NCBI GenBank assembly: GCA_013365325.1
Contig: JABVXV010000183.1
Coordinates: 59,051-123,050 of the forward strand
Length of the DNA stretch: 64,000 nucleotides
Source: Dipetalonema caudispina
Taxonomy: Eukaryota > Nematoda > Chromadorea > Rhabditida > Onchocercidae
Direction: 5' to 3'
Under the pieces are notes generated by a model. The model saw only the letters and a program-made list of their open reading frames with translations. It did not search any database and was not told the DNA's origin. The position numbers were made by a program, and so were the translations under genes. The number at the start of each line of letters is the position of its first letter. Position 1 is the stretch's first letter. Positions 1 through 12,593 of the stretch are shown here, piece after piece.

Positions 1-305
1 GTACAACTACCAATCAAGTAGTATTGAGACATGGTTAAACTACCAGCAATCTTAGGCATGTCGAAAAGATACTATCATTTGTTGGTCAAGCTAAACGTTT
101 CAAACTGAAAACCCAAACAATAAGTGAGATGGACAAAGACTGGAAAATGACACGTCGTCAGGATTATAAGGCTCGATCATATCAACATATTTACAAAATT
201 AACATTAAATGTCTGAGAAATTACAACTCATACCTGATACTCCCATGATTTCTCAGATAAATCAATAAAAAGAATTATGCGGCGATAAAAATTATTAAAG
301 CTTAC
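1..305 (-). other. Intron of the ER60 gene
   Basis: The exon ending at 306 is followed by a consensus GTAAG donor (305-301 on the minus strand). I see no further thioredoxin-domain coding down to base 1, so this stretch is read as intron and the remaining exons should lie to the left of the window. Confidence 0.7.
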
Positions 306-3300
306 CCTTGCACTTGGAATGGCAGTGGTACGTCATTCGCCGTTGCATCCATTTTCGCAATAACAACACCCGATTCGCCGGATAATTTCTGGCCTAATTC
401 ATCATATTTTGGTGCAAGTGCTTTGCAGTGTCCACACCATGGAGCATAGAATTCGATCAAGACATCCTTTTCCACATCAAAGACCATTTCTTGGAATGTC
501 TTAGCAACGACGACCTAAAACCGTATATTGATGGCCAAGATGAACAAAAAATGCTAGGTTCTATCGTGTTAAAAAAGAGACGTAATACTCTCCACAATCC
601 TCAGGAGGTGGAGCTCGAATATCATTGGTTAGGTGTCTTAACGTCCACTTAAAGGTTCAAGATTAGAAATAAGGATAACATTTGTAATGTAGCCTCCATT
701 TACTTTCTAAAAAATTTGAAAATTTTACCCGATCACAGAAACAAACCTTAACATCTCCCTGCTCTTCAGGTGGTTCTTCGCTCTTCATATGCGGTTCTAA
801 TTTATCATTAACAACGTCCTCGACAAATTTTCTCAAATTTTCCACGCTGAAATTGCCCATGTTTTCATTCCATTAAAAGTTCTGTACTTGCCCTCTTGTC
901 CAAGATTAGCTATCACCTAATTATAATCCGCTGTATCTCCAGCTGATGTTAGGAAATCCACATCTTCACGTAGACATGTTATCACATGATTGCATGTCAA
1001 CTTTCCAAGCTTTCATTGACAGGGATTTAGTGATAGTCATATTCAAGCTACCTTGTTTTTGGCAACCTCTTCAGTAAAAACGAGGAAAAACATGAAAAAT
1101 AAGGATACATTTGCAGTAATCGAAGTAATTACCTGAACTCTTCTTTCATAAAGAATTTGCCTTTCTTACTACGTGCTGCAACAAGCGGTTTAGTATCTTT
1201 ACGATTAGCTAAGCCAAATTCATCAAGGTCCTGAAATCAAAACATCTCTACATAATGAAATCGTCTAAAAAGATTTCAAAACTGATCATAATCGAATAAC
1301 CGTTTGGCTGGATTGCGCACCTAATGAATATAATTTTTCTCAACACCAGAGCTCAGCTCTCCAATACATACGCTAAAATGAGCAGTCAGGAGCAGGATAT
1401 TTTTTAACCGGAGGAATTATTTGTTACTTTGAAGATTCGATAAAGATATAGGGAGAGATAGAGCGAGAGAGCTAACCGGCATGAACAAAAACTTCCCAGG
1501 TGATTATAACTCAAAAATGCAACAAAAGAATACTTACGAAGGAGAAATCGTCCCTATTACTTATAGCAAAATATGCTTTCCTTCTGTAATCCTTAGCAAC
1601 CATAAGAACACGATTTCGCCAATAACTAGACCCTAAAAACAATGAAGTAGCTATAATAATGGATCTAATTTAAGCGAGATGTCGTAATGTTTTAGAAATG
1701 TAGGAGCATTTGTACCTGAAAAGAAAAAAAATCAAGACCTTTTGGGTCCAATTCATAGTCAATCTTGCTGTACACAATGAACATTGGAAGTTGATCGAAC
1801 TGATAGCGATTTTCAGAAGTTCGTATACCAACAAGCCCATTTCTGTAAATCTTATATTCATAATTAAATTAAACGATCAAAGAAAACAGTACAATGACCT
1901 TTTCATAAGAATTTTTATAAAGTTAGCTGCAGATGAGAATGCTGACCTAATCAAACAGATTTCATTTTTTTTTCCCCTTCATTTAATGCGGAACCAATGT
2001 GAAAGGATAATCCTAAGCAAGCGGACCTATTATCCCTACATTTACGAGGCTACTACATTTCATTTTAAAGTATGATCAGAAGGCGGAGGGAGAGGGCAGA
2101 ATGAATTATCGTACGTTTCGTGTAGAAGGAATTCTTTGATCTTGTCGGTATCGTAATTTCCATCGTATTTGAATCCACTCGGTTCAAATTTATTGTGAAA
2201 CTTCTTTGGTTGATATGCAACAATATCACTGGAAGATAACATCATCGTGTAATTAAAATCAATGGATACTTGAAAGAGATTAATATTTAAACGATATAAA
2301 GATAGGATAGTCCCAACTCATTGTATCCATTTGATTCCAAAACTTGTTTATTTGAAGTCCATACAAACTTGAAACGATCTCTTTCTGTATCCGCAACTTT
2401 TAAAAACGAGTCCTTCAACTTGCTGTCTCCTTCGAAAAATCCTAGAAATACGTTAAAATGAGATATATTCAAAAAAAAAAAGGAAGAAAGTCCTTGGGCA
2501 ATAGTAAAACTAAAATTTGATAATTGGTTCCTGACATTTTACAACAGACTAACAAGCTGTCGTATTGCATGCAAGAAGAAACCAACGAAAAAAAAAAAGA
2601 AAAACAAGATCACTCCGAATTGTTTGACAGTACAGCATGGCTAACTGTGGCGGGCGGATTTTAGATCCTGATTAATTGTAAAACAAAGCAAAGGTCTTAC
2701 CACAAATAGTTACATCGTCGGCTTCCAGCATTTTCTCGAATTCTTGTGGTGTGCTAATTTCTGCAGCTGATGGACCAGCTTGTCCTCTCATATATTTCAC
2801 AATACCTTCTGCAACTCGCGGACCATCATAATCCTGAGCCAGTTCACCCTTACGGAAAATTTTCAGCGTTGGAAAACCGCTAACGCTGAATTCATCGCAT
2901 ATTTTCTTTTCTTCCGTACAATCGACCTAAACAAGCATTCATACTTTGAAATGGAAATCTGAAATTTACAATTCCCCAAAATGGATATTTGAGAGAACGG
3001 TAATCGAAAAACTGAACAATTGGACTTCGCAATAAATCCAAAAAACTAATTTGTTTTGCATCTATCATCTGAAAATAAGCTAACATAAGCCTAATTGCTT
3101 CCTTTAGCTAATTATTGGTTGAACTACAGATTTGGTAGCTTATTTTTCTTCATTCGATATGTAGTATTTCCATGATGACCAGCTAAAAGTTCCCTTGGAC
3201 ACCTCATTCTCTTGCATAGCACATACCATTATCGTTTTTCTGTCACGATTATGCCAGGTTTTTCGGAAGCTATTAGACATCTATCACTAACAATCATCTT

Positions 3301-4091
3301 TGCAATTTCCCTCATAAATTTTCACTTTCATTCAAATTTTAGTTTATCCTGGAACACAAAAAGTGAATTAGATGTTTTAACAGTCAATTCTATAATGAAA
3401 TAATGCTGTGATTATTTCATTACGATTATTTCCCATTAATTCCATGAATTCCTCGCAGCTATGAATCGCACTTGGCTGACAGTCTGATCTAATTCTGAGA
3501 AACTAACTGATCCACGGATTTTCTAGAACTCTACGGCTTACCAATCGTTCATTTTTGAGCAAAATGTGGCATCTGTTTACGTATAGAGAAAAAAATCACC
3601 TCTGCTAAATGGATAGGTGGGTCATTCCGTAAAAGTTTTGTTGCTGCCTTTTCAAATTCTGGAGCAATCTTTTTGCAGTGTCCACACCTAAATAAAAACC
3701 AATAAATACAATTTTAAACTACTATCGAGGTTAAGGACAAGTTTTCCTCCGCAAATGCAAAATTAACGGTTCAGTAAAAAGGGAATTTTATGAAGCAATC
3801 TATAAGAGATTTCAGGGAAAAGAAACTGAATCCGAAATGAAAGAGGTGGAAAAACCATACCACAAATTGCAAAACATTTGGGCAAAAAAGGACACAAAAA
3901 AGGACCGCATAATTAATTACTCACCATGGTGCGTAAAATTTCACAAGTAATACATCATATGGTTTGATCCCTTCCTTGAAATCAGCATCCGTGAATTTCA
4001 TCACATCACCATCGGCATTTGCTACTGGTAATACCAACAGTAAGAATGAATTCAAAACCAAAGCAGAATTAAATAACCTCAGCAGTGCCAT
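306..4091 (-). CDS. ER60/ERp57-type protein disulfide isomerase (PDIA3 family), 3' end outside window
   Basis: This enzyme forms and reshuffles disulfides in secretory proteins in the ER lumen. Ten exons join in phase: 4091-3925, 3687-3600, 2926-2701, 2441-2318, 2228-2115, 1842-1739, 1632-1538, 1230-1133, 846-747 and 514-306, giving about 442 residues. A signal peptide covers residues 1-26 (hydrophobic core SFLLLVLP). Two thioredoxin domains carry WCGHC, with cysteines near 57/60 (split across the first intron) and 399/402. Between them lie the non-catalytic b and b' domains, recognisable by [14 protein letters not shown] and [13 protein letters not shown], typical of ERp57. The last visible exon ends at PFQVQG with a GTAAG donor, so the end of the a' domain and any ER-retention tail lie left of base 1. 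Known of the family: filarial ER60 homologues have been reported to show transglutaminase activity; the sequence cannot show that. An acceptor (GCACAG, ending at 4131) sits about 40 bases before the ATG, consistent with trans-splicing. Confidence 0.93.
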
Positions 4092-6216
4092 CCTGACAAT
4101 TCACCAAATACCCAAATTCCGCAATAGTACCTGTGCGAATACATATGAAAGTTTGGTAAAAAAAAAAAAACTCCGAAAAAAAGACAAATGAAGAGGAATG
4201 TAACATTACCGTATGACACATATAGAAAACTGATGGGATGCTACCGTTGAGCCATTTTCCCGAGCTATGTCACACCAAATCCCATCTCTCTTTGTCTTCT
4301 CTTATCTCTCTACTAATCAAACTACTCTTTCTATCTCCTTCCTCTTGACCAATCAAACATAACTTTCTAAATTCTAAAATCCAAAAAAATTATTGTTAAG
4401 TGACATGAAAGCATCAAATGATAACAGCAACAGAAATGCTAATGACGTAAATCCTTACAACCAATCTATCGCAGGTAATGTATCCATTCCTAGATTTTAA
4501 ATTGCCAAATGATTAGAGGAATGTGATGCTAATAAATTTAAACAAAATTCTGGGACTCTCTTTGTATTTATGCTTCTCAAGATTTTACGCTAAAATTTTA
4601 GATTCAAATTTATTTCACAACAGGAAACAAAACCTCGATATTCAAAGAATATCAAACGACAAAGATTATGCAATAGCCCTTTCTCAACATATTTCGTTTC
4701 GCCAATTAATTCTTGAACAATAAACGTAATTAAAAATTAATCTCACCTTAATGAAATAAAATTCTCAAGTATCAACGTATGTGTTTACATGCTGTACGTA
4801 TCTGAGACAAGTAAATAGTGGACAAATTGAAGTACGAAAGCATGCTGCTAAATCAACGGAAATATAACCAGAATAACAAGTATATCGAGAGATGAGGGAG
4901 AAGGGTGACAGATCTATCTTCCCACCGAATTATTGAAAGAGATTTTTCAGAAAAATGTCAGTTGATATATTGGATGATAACAAAAATATGTGTCAGATAT
5001 CTGCTAAGCTGATGAAATTCAATAAGTGAAAATTACATAAACATATAAATGGTAATCTACGTTCTCAGATTCGATGATCTTTGAAATACTGCACTGAATA
5101 TGCAACAAACAATACCGTGTTTTCATTCCTTCCTTAAGTTTCTTCATAACAATGAATTCTACTCCAATAAATTCACAGTTTTATAAACTTCACAAGATTC
5201 TAGAACACAACCGGTTTGACAATGAAATGAAATTAGCATGCTGAAACCATCCTTTCTGCTCCCTCTCTCTCTCTCTCCCTTGTACTTGTAGATAATTTTA
5301 CTACCGAGAAAAGTATCATATATTAAAATTAACGGGTCGAAATACTCTTCTTTCGTTAAGTTTTGCTTATGCAAATAGCATCATCAGTAAACGATGTAAG
5401 TGACAATCAACATATTATCAACTCACAACAAACTGAATCTATGTTATAGCATATTCTAAATCTACAACAACTCCTCTAAGGAGATAGTTTAGATATAGAA
5501 TGTTTCAACCGTTCATTCATTCATCTCTCATATCACCGATACTTTTGTTAGATAATACGGAACTCAATGATTTCAACTAATAATTACAATGATGTGTAGT
5601 GAACTTGAAATATTCTATGGGAAATTTATGAATCTCACATACAAGTAATTCCTACACTTACCCTCCTATCCTGAATCTTCACTTGATGAGTACGTACGTG
5701 ATATTTCTGGCTCCGCTAACTGTCCTTACCAAAATTTAAATTTAACGACGGAAAACACATAAAATTAAGGAAAATCGCAAAGGTATACGCCTTCTGCGTA
5801 TCCGATATATAGCAACCAAAAAATATAACGCTGTACTGTTCCCGTCTTATAGAATATGCTAACAACTTTATCCATCGTAACCTATATATATCTGTTTCCC
5901 ATGCAGAAGGACCCGCGAAATCCTGATACAACATATTTCTCAATATACTGCAAGATCTATGAGCTAACTTGACTTCATCTCCCTTATTTTCCCTTCCTCT
6001 TTTGTCCATCTTCTTTGGTACTTATCCGCGGAATCGTCCCGAAAACACTACGCTGCAAGTGACAAACTCCTCAAAAACTACACTCGTCTAAAATCGATAT
6101 GAGAACGGAAATATTACAGGATGCGCTAGTTCCAGTTACGGAAATATCCCGGAAACAAAAGCATTCCTGAGGGATTCTCACAGAGAATATTTGTCAGTTA
6201 ACAAACAAGCCATATA

Positions 6217-6415
6217 CATCTATCTATCTATCTATCTATCAATCCATCCATTCAATCATGTCCACTAAACGCATCGCACCTCATCACAAACACACATACA
6301 CATACACATACACATTACATTACATTACATTACATTACATTACATTACATCACATCACATCACATCGCATCGCAGCGCATCGCATCGCATCGCATCGCAT
6401 CGGATCGCATCGCAC
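6217..6415. repeat. Simple-repeat array: TCTA, ACATAC, then graded CATTA/CATCA/CATCG pentamers
   Basis: A short (TCTA)n run is followed by CACATA-type hexamers and then by about 100 bases of pentamers. These change stepwise along the array from CATTA to CATCA to CATCG while keeping the same register. The last block is GC-richer than its surroundings and has single variant units (CAGCG, CGGAT). Confidence 0.9.
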
Positions 6416-6454
6416 ATTAAGAGGGGCACTAGCGTGAAGCTGTGTTACATTCTC

Positions 6455-6503
6455 ATTGGTTGATTCATTCTCCAATCAGGTTGTTGCAGAAATGATATAT
6501 AAA
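6455..6503 (+). promoter_or_regulatory. Possible core promoter: inverted CCAAT pair and TATA-like box
   Basis: ATTGG (6455-6459) and CCAAT (6472-6476) are followed 20 bases later by TATATAAA (6496-6503). The spacing suits a plus-strand start near 6530, upstream of the TWK gene, whose coding start is 1.1 kb further on. Isolated matches of this kind are frequent in AT-rich DNA, so this remains a suggestion. Confidence 0.3.
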
Positions 6504-7665
6504 CATGCACATCAATCGTACTACCGTTTCCGCTCCTCTTTGAATTTGGGTAAATTTAATGCTGGGAAACAAAAATGTAAAATGAAGTAATTTATGATTC
6601 ATACAACAATATTCATGAATTAAAAAGAAATTTCATTGGTAAATTATTAAGAGTTATGATTATGATAATGTGGGAAGCATTAATTATCAATGCTAACTAA
6701 ATGATTCCTTTCCCAAAAACATTTCAAAATTGATTCTCCTTTAAATATTAGTAATTCAGGAAAACTTGTAGATAATAACATTTATTTACTTGCATCAGTT
6801 GATCTTCCTGCATTTATAAGGATTATTGATAATAATTTTAAACGAATTACTGATTACATCCCGATGCATTCATAAAATTTTGTTAGTAAAAATCGGGGTA
6901 ATTTAAGGGAGCCAAACATTTTCTGACATAGTAGAATTGTGCTTTTTTTTCTTCGTCTCTTCACGAATTAAATTTTAAAAATAATTTCCCCTACGGAATA
7001 AAAATTTTGAATCTTATTTCTATTCCAATTTGCCACTCTTTTTGTAGTCTTCCTCTCTTTTTTACTTTTGGAAAAATATTTTTTCAGAACCAATAAGGAA
7101 ATATAATGGATTAATTTATTTTGATTTAGCAAATTTGAATCTCAAATTAGACTAAAATTTCGTCTACCCTTTGATTTCAGCCCTCTTTGTCAATATTCCA
7201 CTCATCTGTTTATCATTTTAGCATATCTTCTCCACCGTGTTTCTATCCATTATTTGGTTGAACTTATTTGAAGCTTGCGGATACATATCTATTGCGACTA
7301 ATTAAATATTAGTAATTAGATTATTGAACCGAAAATAATTTCCAGATGTGTAACGAACTGTTTTCGTTTCATTATCTGTAATCAAGCAGTTATATAAAAT
7401 AACAATGTCGAGTCCCTCATGCTTCTCCAGACGAAAACTTGTCCAGGTTTCCTGCTATTAAATTTAACTTTAAATTTTATAATTCTCCAAGTCTTTCTTT
7501 CCTCTTAAGATCGATGAAGCAAATCCCAAGAATAACTGAAAAAAAAGTCATCTTGACAATTTTGACGTTTTTTGTCATTTAAAATTTATTTCTGAATAAC
7601 AAAATGTGATGTTTAAATTTTCCTCTTATTATTGATTTTTCCAATTCAAATTTCAGTTTTCAAAG

Positions 7666-10600
7666 ATGGCTTTGCCGCACTGTGGCTTATATCTCTTTAT
7701 TTTTTTGTATCTAATGGCCGGAGCATGGACATTTGCGACGTTTGTTGAATTTTTTATTTTCATCCAGTTAATTTCTATCTCAGTAGATTTTCTATCTCAT
7801 GTAAAATTCTTTTTAAATAGATTCGTCATAACTTAATGTCAAATTAGTTGAAATTATTTTAATAACTGCATCTAAGGAAATTTATTAATTTTCTAAAAAT
7901 TTTCAAACCCCATATTAAGCTAAATTTAATTCTCGGTAAAGAACTAAAATCATTTTAATTTAATTCTAAAGAGTGGAGATTAACGCGGATCGTAAGCAAC
8001 AACTTAGCAAATTGTCCAAGATTCGTGATATATATCAGAAGATTGCTGAAATTGCAAGCCAAGAATGTTCAATTGCATCGAAACAGTCTCATTTTAGACC
8101 ACAATTATTTCAAACACTCTCAAAGTAAAAATATTTAGTTCTTTTTCTTGAAATATTGCAATATTAATATTGCTAAGATGAAGTAAGTTATGATAAGTTC
8201 GGAAGTTATAATTACGAGAATCACATTAATGATATCGTTCTTCTTTCCTTTCTAATGATTTATCCTGACAATTTATCACTTTTCTCTCCCCTTTCTCTGC
8301 TTACTTTTTCTCGAAATGCAGGCTATCATCCTTTATGGAAGGACGCGATTTTCTACTTGATCCCGATATTAATCAACTGGAAGAATTGGTTTTACCAAAA
8401 TGGACTGCAGTACCTTCAATTTTATATGCATTATCGATTCTGGTAAAATGCGAGACTTTATTTTATAGTTCATTTTTAATTGAATTTAAAAACAGGCGCC
8501 ATTTATCACATGTAATTATCTACATGACTAAAGCAATATAATTGAAACAAATTCTTCTATCGATAACTTTTTTTGAATTAGTTCGCTTTGAGTTGAATGA
8601 TATTTGAAATTTCAGACAACAACGGGTTATTTATCGGCCGTACCGATGACAAAGCTTGGACAATTTGTTGCTATAGTTTACGGGTTAGTGGGCATTCCAC
8701 TAATGGTACTAGCAGCAGTTGATATCGGACGTTTCTTATCTGATATCGTTCTACAACTTTACCGAAAAGTAATGCTATTCAAATTTGCAAATTCCAAAAT
8801 TTGTTTTAAAATGATTTATCTGCTGACGAAATTTCGAAGAAACCCCTTCCCTTTAAAATCAGCAGTTTCAAGAATTCAAATTTGGCCATGATTATGCTCA
8901 TTTGTTTTTGCCAAAAATTCCTATGCGCCCATTGAAATATTGCAGTACTGTGTGATGAAGCATAAACTCGCAAAAGCTTGCGGTTGTTCGGCAAAGAAGC
9001 GACATGTTATGGAACTAATGGAAACGAAGGGTATTCCACATGTATCGGAAATTCGGTTAGTGAATTATTTTGACGGATTTATAAGAGTATCCATTGTTTC
9101 AACACGCTGGAAAAGTCAATTATCGTGGTATAAGGAACGTCCTCCTTTCCAATTGCTTCTTATTTTTGAAGAATTGGAAATGGTTAATTTTTGCTAGCCT
9201 GAAATTTTCATGATCTATCAACACCAATAACAACAACGTCGATAGTTTCAAAATTTCCTGAAGTATTAGATGAAAAAACCGTACACCCATTACAGGAAAC
9301 GGAACAAAAAAGGTAAAGAAATGATAGTGACGATAAAGGAAGGGAATGCTGAAGTGAAACGTTTGCCGTTGTCTGTAAATGCTTCCATCTTACTTGTTTT
9401 TTGTATGCTTGGCGGCTTATGGTATACTGCCGCCGGTAAGACAAAGTCATAAAAAATTTGATAAATGCTGCCTTTAAATTAATTACATACAACTGTTAGG
9501 AAGTACTTCAATATAAAATTCTGTACCAAATTAGATCTAATAGCCAGTTTATGAACTGGATGTAATTTCAAATATTCCAGTATCTAAGCAATAACATAAG
9601 GTTAAAATTGATTCAGTTGGTTTTATTAGTGATGAAGTTATAGTCTCGAAATTACTACATAGTTTTTTTCCTTCTTCAGGTGGTCAAAAAAGCTTTCTGG
9701 AAGCATTTTTCGTTACATTCAACTTAGTAGCCAATCTAACAATGGCTGAAATGCCTAACGATCTCAATAATATTCTGACATTTTTCTATATTCTGATCTT
9801 CGTTACATTTGGTAAGCTGAAACTTTTTTCTTTTTCAATTTAAAAGAAAACTGATGCTATCCTCTATCAACCAATGCTTTGCCGCTCGCTACGAATGAAA
9901 AAAATGTCTGAAATTTCGTATTGAATTATGAAATGAAACTTGCCATTTTTATAGTTATTATCGAACAGTATGAAAATACATAGTGTAGAGGATGCAAGGC
10001 GAACAAAAACTTCTCACATATTTAAATCTCGATTCTAAATTTTAAATAACCCGTTCAAAATGTGACTGCAGTGATCATAATTTTGTCTATTTCAAACAAT
10101 TTATGTTATCATCTTCCAGACAAATTTATTTCTAGGGTTTAATAAGCTTTCTAGGCAATTGAACTATTGAAAATCCGGTTCTCATTTGGGCAAACACTGG
10201 GACCGAAATTCCAGGTTAAACAAATCCCTTGTCCTGAAGGGACTGAATATTTTAGGTTTGGCAGTATTATCCATGTGCGGTAATTTGGCAGCTTCTGAAC
10301 TGAGAGCTATTTTCATGAAAATCCATTATTTTGGCCGGAAAATTTCCTGGCGTAGACAACAAATATCGAAGGAAAAGCAACGTAGTGTAAGCAATTTTGG
10401 CAATTATCGTATTATAGATTTAGATCAAATAGAACTCAGTTTGCTGATTGAGGACATCAGTTTAAAGTCATCATATCGGGCATGACTTGGTTTTTTAAGA
10501 TGGAACTTACCGAAATGCTGAAAGTTATTATTGCAATCCGCGAGTTACATCCCGAGAAAGACAATATAACTTCAGAAGATATCATGGGGGTTTGCTCTTT

Positions 10601-11082
10601 TCTTTTTTTTTTGCATTTATATAATGTTAATGCCGAATAATGCGCAATAACTAATAGACCTAATTATTAAATAGACGAAGTACCTCTCCCAATCATAAAC
10701 AACTTTAATCAAGAGGCATCACTAGTCGCAAATGTTGGTGTTACCATATTTGCATATTATTTTCGGAACAAATTTTGTTTGGATAACGCCTCACTTAAGA
10801 CAGTGCCCTTCTCACATACCCTAAAAAGGTTCTAAGTTCTTCATTCTTCTCTGCAAATCTATGTTTGGCAAACGAATAAGTGCATAGTGCGAAAAACGTC
10901 TGCTGCAGATTTTGGATGAAGTGCAATACAACTCATTTCGCCCCGATCTTTGCAACCATAAAAAACGACGCGATACACTCGCGTTTACGCCACAAAGCTT
11001 CGAAGCATTGCGATTTGCGGATGAGCTTGACGTGGACGATACAGTACATCGAGCTTTGTCCCGGAACCATTTATTTTCATGA
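7666..11082 (+). CDS. Two-pore-domain (TWK) potassium channel with non-canonical selectivity filters
   Basis: Ten exons join in phase to 438 residues: 7666-7739, 7972-8124, 8322-8442, 8616-8768, 8946-9055, 9296-9435, 9680-9811, 10256-10386, 10461-10589 and 10909-11082. The architecture is that of K2P channels: M1 at the N-terminus (PHCGLYLFIFLYLMAGAW), a long first extracellular loop, pore 1 after WTAVPSILYALSIL, M2 (FVAIVYGLVGIPLM), an intracellular linker, M3 (LPLSVNASILLVF), pore 2, M4 and a cytoplasmic tail. The filters are odd. Pore 1 reads TTTGYL instead of TTIGYG (residues 117-122), and pore 2 has LTM where GFG/GYG is expected (270-272, before AEMP). K+ selectivity is therefore doubtful; it could be a silent, modulatory or non-selective subunit. 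An acceptor TTTCAG lies nine bases before the ATG. Exons 9 and 10 rest on phase and splice signals only; reading through the exon-8 donor would give a short alternative end at 10485. Confidence 0.85.
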
Positions 11083-12593
11083 ACAGACACAAGATATCGA
11101 CTTTCCGCTCCTTTGAGTGATATACTGATAGCATCGTTTGATCAGTAATTGCAAACAAATGCTGAATTTCTTCCTTTTTGAGCCATATAATACAGATGCT
11201 TTCTTGGATTTGTATCACAGAGGTATGTAGAATAGGGGAAAAAACTTGATGCAATGTGTAGTAAAAGTTGTTTGGATTAGGATTGGAAGTTGATTGAATT
11301 GCTGGCTGATTTCTGATGTGTATTGGTACAGAGAATCAAACCAGTAATTTATTCTGGTGATATATTATTTGACAGTAGAAATTAATTAGAATAATAGACA
11401 AATTGAATTTGAGAGTGAGTCGATCCAATAGCTACTGCTCGGAGTTGACTCGATTGTGAGATTGGTGAAGTTACAGATAAATTGAACTTGAGTTGGTGGA
11501 TTCAATAGCGACTGCTCCGAGTTGATTTAATTGTGAGATCTCACTAAGGTCCGGAGGTAGACCGGTTAAATAGGTGAATAAGTTAGTGGGAGTGGTCAAC
11601 AGGAAGCATTGTTCTAACTTTGACGTAAACATATGACACAAAGGATACAAAGGACAATATTTACAATCTTATGTATATGAAACAAAGGACATACATTATT
11701 GAAACATGTAAACAAAGGTCAATACATTGAGTTTGAAGTTGACCTTTCCTAACTATAAATGACAAAGATGTATCGTGTTAATAATCTCATCTAAGATAAA
11801 AATGAGTGTAAGTTGAAGAATTTATGTTAACAATGGAATGAATCGGTTCAAACATTAATTAACTTAATTATAAGAGATATATTATTCCATCCTTCGCGAA
11901 GGTTATTCGAATAACTTTCGCGACACAATGAGTCGAAACTAAATCATTCTTAACTTCAAAAAGATTCTTTCTGTAGATGTAAACAACGTGAGCATAATTT
12001 GAACCGCAGAAATTCTTTACAATGTTACATTTTCTGACTTTTGCGTGGGCTGACGAATTATTCTTACTTTTTGATTGCATTGTAATTCACTTAACTGTAC
12101 GGCAGAATCTTTTATTGTAGATTTCAAACAAATTACTTAAGTAAAACACAGCAGGTAGGTAAGACAAACAAAATGAGCATACTAAGTGGAATATTTTTCA
12201 CTGGAATAGGCTCACGTAAATATTCTTCAAGACTAGTAAAATTCATCATATTCAACCTACAACATATAATCTTTAAATATCAAAGATTCCTATACATAAA
12301 ATCCAGCAGGAATTGAAAAAACAATCCACAATTCTAGGGAACATAGCACCAAAATTTATTATTTAAGAAAAAAATCCTAATGAAAAAACTTTTTTTTGGT
12401 TGTAGGCATTGTTTTGAAGTCGTTGCCTTCAATAAACTCATTACTTTTTTAGAGTGTAAATTCAAGCTGTATCAACTACGATGCAAATGCCTATAACCAA
12501 AAATTTCCTATCGTGCAAAATGTTCGAGTAGCGATTTTGCATTTCTGTACAATAAGCTGTTGATAAATTATAAATCTTCAATATTTTTTGCCC
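11083..12593. other. Convergent spacer between TWK channel and zinc-finger gene
   Basis: I see no coding exon here. The region contains two diverged 79-base tandem units (11396-11553), a 12-base palindrome, four ACAAAGG-type motifs and a 9-base inverted repeat containing AGGTCA/TGACCT. Both 3' untranslated regions must also lie here. Confidence 0.6.
11396..11553. repeat. Two diverged tandem copies, period 79 bp
   Basis: Copy 1 (11396-11474) and copy 2 (11475-11553) share long blocks such as AAATTGAA.TTGAG and ACTGCTC.GAGTTGA, ending in ATTGTGAGAT. The second copy includes the perfect palindrome GTGAGATCTCAC (11533-11544). Confidence 0.8.

Larger units (their letters stand above)
4092..7665. 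other. Divergent intergenic region between ER60 and the TWK channel
   Basis: This 3.6 kb separates two divergently transcribed genes. It holds the ER60 leader acceptor (to 4131), a tetra- and pentanucleotide repeat array (6217-6415) and a CCAAT/TATA-like stretch (6455-6503). The remainder is AT-rich with only short open frames, the longest being 97 codons on the minus strand (6009-5716), which lacks recognisable motifs. No further gene is supported. Confidence 0.6.

Noticed and set aside
5716..6009. 97-codon minus-strand ORF upstream of the ER60 gene
   Set aside because: Composition is acceptable, but there are no recognisable motifs or flanking splice-site support, and chance frames of this length occur in the window.
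10186..10485. 99-codon ORF running through the eighth TWK exon
   Set aside because: The true exon begins at 10256 after TTTTAG; the extra codons are intron. The read-through end at 10485 is kept only as a possible isoform.
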